Positions 13,790 to 16,012 of a stretch of 16,012 bases of DNA are shown here, in pieces (the first letter of the stretch is position 1; each line of letters begins with the position of its first letter). The stretch comes from Hyphomicrobiales bacterium (GTDB lineage: Bacteria > Pseudomonadota > Alphaproteobacteria > Rhizobiales > Beijerinckiaceae), in NCBI GenBank assembly GCA_028865375.1, contig JAGWKJ010000021.1:1-16012 (forward strand), read 5' to 3'. The notes beneath the pieces are model-generated. The model had not been told where the DNA came from. It ran no database searches and worked only from the letters and a program-made list of their open reading frames with translations. The position numbers and the translations under genes were made by a program.

Positions 13790-14865
13790 CACACGGCGCC
13801 GTCGACGTCGGCGAGCCGCACGGGCTTGCGCGCCTCGGCCGAGCGCGCGATCGCGACCATCGCGCGCACGCTGGCGACGCCGTCCGCGCCGTCCGCGCCC
13901 GTCATCGGCGCGCCGTCGAGGATCGTGGCGGCGAACCCCTCGAGCTGGCGCCGGTAGAAATGGCCGTCGGCGCCGAGCGCGCGCGATGTCGTCGCGTCCG
14001 CCTCGCGGAAGATGTCGACGTCGCTCGACTTGTAGAACCAAGGGTTCCAGGTCTTGGCGGTCACGGAACCCTCGGCGCCGTAGATCTCCACGCCCTCGTG
14101 CCAGTCCATGCGCACGGGCACCGTGAGGTCGAGGTGGCCGAACGCGCCCGACGCGAAGGCCACGTCGACGAACCAGCAACGGGCGCCGAAGGCCTCGCGA
14201 AAGCGCGCGTCGACCTCGACGATCTCGCCGCCGAACCAGCGCGCGGTGTCGACGAGATGGCTGCCGTGCGCGAGCATGTAATAGCGCTTCAGGTCGGCCT
14301 TCGGGTCCGCCGCCGGGCGCTTCGCCTTGCCGCTGCGCACGATCGGGGGCTGCACCGCGTCGGTCATCGCGTAGCGGTGCGTGGAATCGCAATACCAGGC
14401 CTTGAGCGCGAGCACGCCGCCCATTTCGGCGTCGACGAACGCCTTCGCCGATTGCAGCCCGGCGTCGAAGCGCTTCATGTGGCCGATCTGCAGCGTGCGC
14501 CCGGCCCGCGCGGCGGCGGCGCGCATGGCTTCCGCGCCTTCCACGGACACGGCGGCGGGCTTCTCGCACAGCACGTGCTTGCCCGCGTCGAGGGCCGCCA
14601 CCGAAGCCTCGACGTGGAAGGCGTCGGACGTCGCAACGATCACCGCGTCGAGTTCGGGGTCGGCGAGCATCGCGCCATAGTCCGAAAACGTCCGCGTCGG
14701 CGCGTGGGCCGCAGCCATGCGCGCGAGCAGGTCTTCGGCGACGTCGCAGATGGCGTGAAGTCGCGCGTTGCCGGCCTTGGTCGCGCTCTCGAAATGCGCC
14801 GCCTGCGCGATCGGGCCGCAGCCCAGCACGCCGACCTTCAGCCGCCTGCCCGATCCGTGCGCCAT
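13789..14865 (-). CDS. Gfo/Idh/MocA family oxidoreductase
   Basis: The 358-residue protein has the two-domain Gfo/Idh/MocA layout. The N-terminal Rossmann motif VGVLGCGPIAQAAH is at residues 11-24, and the catalytic-lysine motif CEKP has Lys102. In the C-terminal substrate domain the conserved His falls in GSHLVDTARW (His203). The Asp that usually sits four residues before this His appears to be Ala199, and an insertion of about 30 residues (around 165-195, rich in Lys, Pro and Ala) precedes it, so the active site is not standard. Members oxidise sugars, inositols or glycosides with NAD(P), usually cytoplasmic. It is the first gene of the minus-strand operon and should catalyse the first oxidation or a redox epimerisation. 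No secretion signal is seen. Confidence 0.9.
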   Translation of the reverse strand: MAHGSGRRLKVGVLGCGPIAQAAHFESATKAGNARLHAICDVAEDLLARMAAAHAPTRTFSDYGAMLADPELDAVIVATSDAFHVEASVAALDAGKHVLCEKPAAVSVEGAEAMRAAAARAGRTLQIGHMKRFDAGLQSAKAFVDAEMGGVLALKAWYCDSTHRYAMTDAVQPPIVRSGKAKRPAADPKADLKRYYMLAHGSHLVDTARWFGGEIVEVDARFREAFGARCWFVDVAFASGAFGHLDLTVPVRMDWHEGVEIYGAEGSVTAKTWNPWFYKSSDVDIFREADATTSRALGADGHFYRRQLEGFAATILDGAPMTGADGADGVASVRAMVAIARSAEARKPVRLADVDGAV

Positions 14866-14882
14866 CGGTCCCGCCGTCCGGT

Positions 14883-14899
14883 GCCGGCGCGACGCCGGC
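14883..14899. repeat. Perfect GC-rich hairpin in the operon leader
   Basis: GCCGGCG-CGA-CGCCGGC is a perfect 7-bp inverted repeat with a three-base loop, 18-34 bases upstream of the dehydrogenase start, in the presumed leader RNA. A further CGCCGGCG palindrome lies at 14929-14936 on the other side of the operator. It could affect translation initiation, since no strong Shine-Dalgarno stands between it and the ATG. Confidence 0.45.
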
Positions 14900-14912
14900 C
14901 TCCCGATTTCAT

Positions 14913-14928
14913 TTCATTATGTAATGAA
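14913..14928. promoter_or_regulatory. Operator TTCATTA-N2-TAATGAA, likely ROK regulator binding site
   Basis: A perfect 7-bp inverted repeat with a two-base centre (TG) lies in the 82-base gap between the ROK regulator gene and the dehydrogenase gene. It is a striking AT-rich island in very GC-rich DNA. The position, 48-63 bases upstream of the first gene of the minus-strand operon and next to a ROK regulator, fits a repressor operator. I did not see another copy by eye elsewhere in the window. Confidence 0.75.
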
Positions 14929-14942
14929 CGCCGGCGTGGCAA
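14916..14942 (-). promoter_or_regulatory. Putative promoter of the minus-strand sugar operon, overlapping the operator
   Basis: On the minus strand TTGCCA (complement of 14937-14942) matches the -35 consensus at five of six positions and CATAAT (complement of 14916-14921) matches the -10 at five of six. The spacer is 15 bases, shorter than the usual 17. The -10 lies inside the inverted repeat, so a bound repressor would block RNA polymerase. Confidence 0.45.
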
Positions 14943-14947
14943 GCCGT

Positions 14948-16012
14948 TCACGGCGCCGTCTCCCGCCGCGCGGGGTCGAGCGCCGGCACGTCGAAATAAT
15001 GGTGATGCGCGACCGCCGCCGCGCCGACCGCGCATTCGAGCAGTCCGGTCGTCGACAGGCGGACGTCGGGAACGACGGTGCCCGACACGATGCCCGCCGC
15101 GACGGCGGCCGACAGGCGGGGAAGCAGCGGTTCGAGCAGCGGCCGCATCGGCCCGCCGAGCACGATCGTGGAGGGGTTGAACACGTTGACGAGCGCCACC
15201 AGGCCTTCGCCCAGACGCCTGCAAAGCGCGTCCGCCGCTCGCCGGGCCCGGCGGTCGCCGCCCAGCAGCGCCTGCGCCACCGCGGTCGGCAGGTCGTCGA
15301 GGTCGGCCGTCGTGCACTCGCGGCCCGCATAGGCGCGCGACAGCGCGGCGACGTTGACGAAGGTCTCGAGACAGCCCCGTTGGCCGCAATAGCAGCGCGG
15401 TCCGCCCGCCGCGATGCGCAGATGGCCGAATTCCCCCGCCGTCCCCGCCGCGCCCCGCAGCACCCGGCCGTTCACCACGGCCGCGCCGCCGCAACCCGCC
15501 CCGAGCTTGAGGAAAATCGTGCATGCGCGGGGCATGGAGGTCTCGACATAGACCGCGCCGAAGGCGGCGGCGGTGGCGTTGTTCTCGACGAAGCAGGGCA
15601 ATCCCGCCGCGTCGTCGAGCGCTTCGCGGAGGTCGAGGTCGCGCCACCCCAGGATCGGGAGGTGCACGACGTGTCCGTCGAGCGTCACCAACCCCGGCAC
15701 GGTGACGCCGATCGAGCGGATGCGGCCGCGGAACCGCCGGTCCCGCGCGAGCGCGTCGGTCCGGCGCGCGATGGCCCGCACTACGGCGGCGGGCTGCGCC
15801 GCGGGATCGACGCGCTCCTCGGCGGAGGCGACGACGTCGGCGGCGAGGTCGAGCAGCGCGTAACGCACGACGCCGACGCCGATCTCGACGCCGAGGAAAT
15901 GGGCGCCGCGGGGGTCGATCTCGACGGCCACGCCCGGTCGGCCCGGCTCGCGCGCGCGGCCCGGCGCCGGGCCGTCGCGGCTTTCGCGCAGCAGGCCGCG
16001 GGCCGCCATGTC
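14948..16012 (-). CDS. ROK-family transcriptional regulator (NagC/XylR type), N-terminus beyond window edge
   Basis: The frame is open to the right edge, so the winged helix-turn-helix start is missing; the first visible residues (DMAARGLLRE, then a charged linker with GRPGVAVEID) match the end of such a domain. The rest is a ROK sugar-sensing domain: VEIGVGVVRY replaces the kinase phosphate motif, VENNATAAAFG has Asn where ROK kinases have the catalytic Asp, GTAGEFGHL keeps the intact ExGH sugar site, and CYCGQRGCLE is the zinc motif. Loss of the catalytic Asp supports a regulator, not an enzyme. It likely represses the operon starting at 14865 by binding the palindrome at 14913-14928 and releases it on binding a sugar or sugar phosphate. 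ABC transporter genes often lie next to such regulators, here off the window. Confidence 0.92.
   Translation of the reverse strand, partial: DMAARGLLRESRDGPAPGRAREPGRPGVAVEIDPRGAHFLGVEIGVGVVRYALLDLAADVVASAEERVDPAAQPAAVVRAIARRTDALARDRRFRGRIRSIGVTVPGLVTLDGHVVHLPILGWRDLDLREALDDAAGLPCFVENNATAAAFGAVYVETSMPRACTIFLKLGAGCGGAAVVNGRVLRGAAGTAGEFGHLRIAAGGPRCYCGQRGCLETFVNVAALSRAYAGRECTTADLDDLPTAVAQALLGGDRRARRAADALCRRLGEGLVALVNVFNPSTIVLGGPMRPLLEPLLPRLSAAVAAGIVSGTVVPDVRLSTTGLLECAVGAAAVAHHHYFDVPALDPARRETAP

Overview
The window is dense, very GC-rich DNA (by eye well above 65% G+C) with a strong GC bias at third codon positions, short intergenic gaps and many ATGA stop/start overlaps. With the gene families present (a DUF2177 membrane protein, KefC-type antiporter, GatZ/PF08013 protein, ROK regulator), this suggests an alphaproteobacterial chromosome, probably Hyphomicrobiales or Rhodospirillales-like. 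That placement is inference. I see no rRNA, tRNA, CRISPR array, insertion sequence or phage gene.

Left part (1-2464): the 3' end of a DUF2177 membrane protein converges on a two-gene minus-strand operon. This operon encodes an enolase-superfamily sugar-acid dehydratase (2249-1053) and a gluconate-5-dehydrogenase-like SDR (1056-286) and looks like a sugar-acid catabolic module. The 215-base gap upstream holds a small GGAA-N4-TTCC inverted repeat.

Middle part (2465-6728): a chromosomal toxin-antitoxin pair whose RelE/HigB-type toxin is broken by one extra base while its antitoxin is intact; an AIM24/TIGR00266 protein; an NADH pyrophosphatase (NudC, Nudix); and, converging on it, a CPA2/KefC-type cation:proton antiporter. 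These look like housekeeping or accessory genes unrelated to the sugar loci.

Right part (6865-16012): two convergent operons that meet with only 5 bases between them. The plus-strand operon (6865-11434) encodes a PfkB ketose kinase, a GatZ-type tagatose-6-phosphate 4-epimerase/aldolase subunit, a LacD/YihT-type class I aldolase, a ROK sugar kinase and a small P-loop kinase. The minus-strand operon (14865-11440) encodes a Gfo/Idh/MocA dehydrogenase, a xylose-isomerase-like epimerase, an alpha/beta-hydrolase and a ribulose-phosphate-3-epimerase-like protein. A ROK (NagC/XylR) regulator, cut by the right window edge, lies upstream of the minus operon. Between them is a near-perfect TTCATTA-N2-TAATGAA operator.

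Taken together, the right half reads as a catabolic island for an unusual sugar or polyol. The substrate would be oxidised and isomerised, perhaps delactonised, then phosphorylated and epimerised at C3 or C4 to reach fructose 6-phosphate or be cleaved by the aldolase. The kinase plus GatZ pair has a known precedent in the Agrobacterium D-altritol/galactitol pathway (tagatose kinase and tagatose-6-phosphate 4-epimerase). The full nine-enzyme set with a class I aldolase, two epimerase folds and a hydrolase does not match a pathway I can name and is the best candidate here for a new system. No transporter is in the window; one would be expected beyond the ROK regulator on the right.
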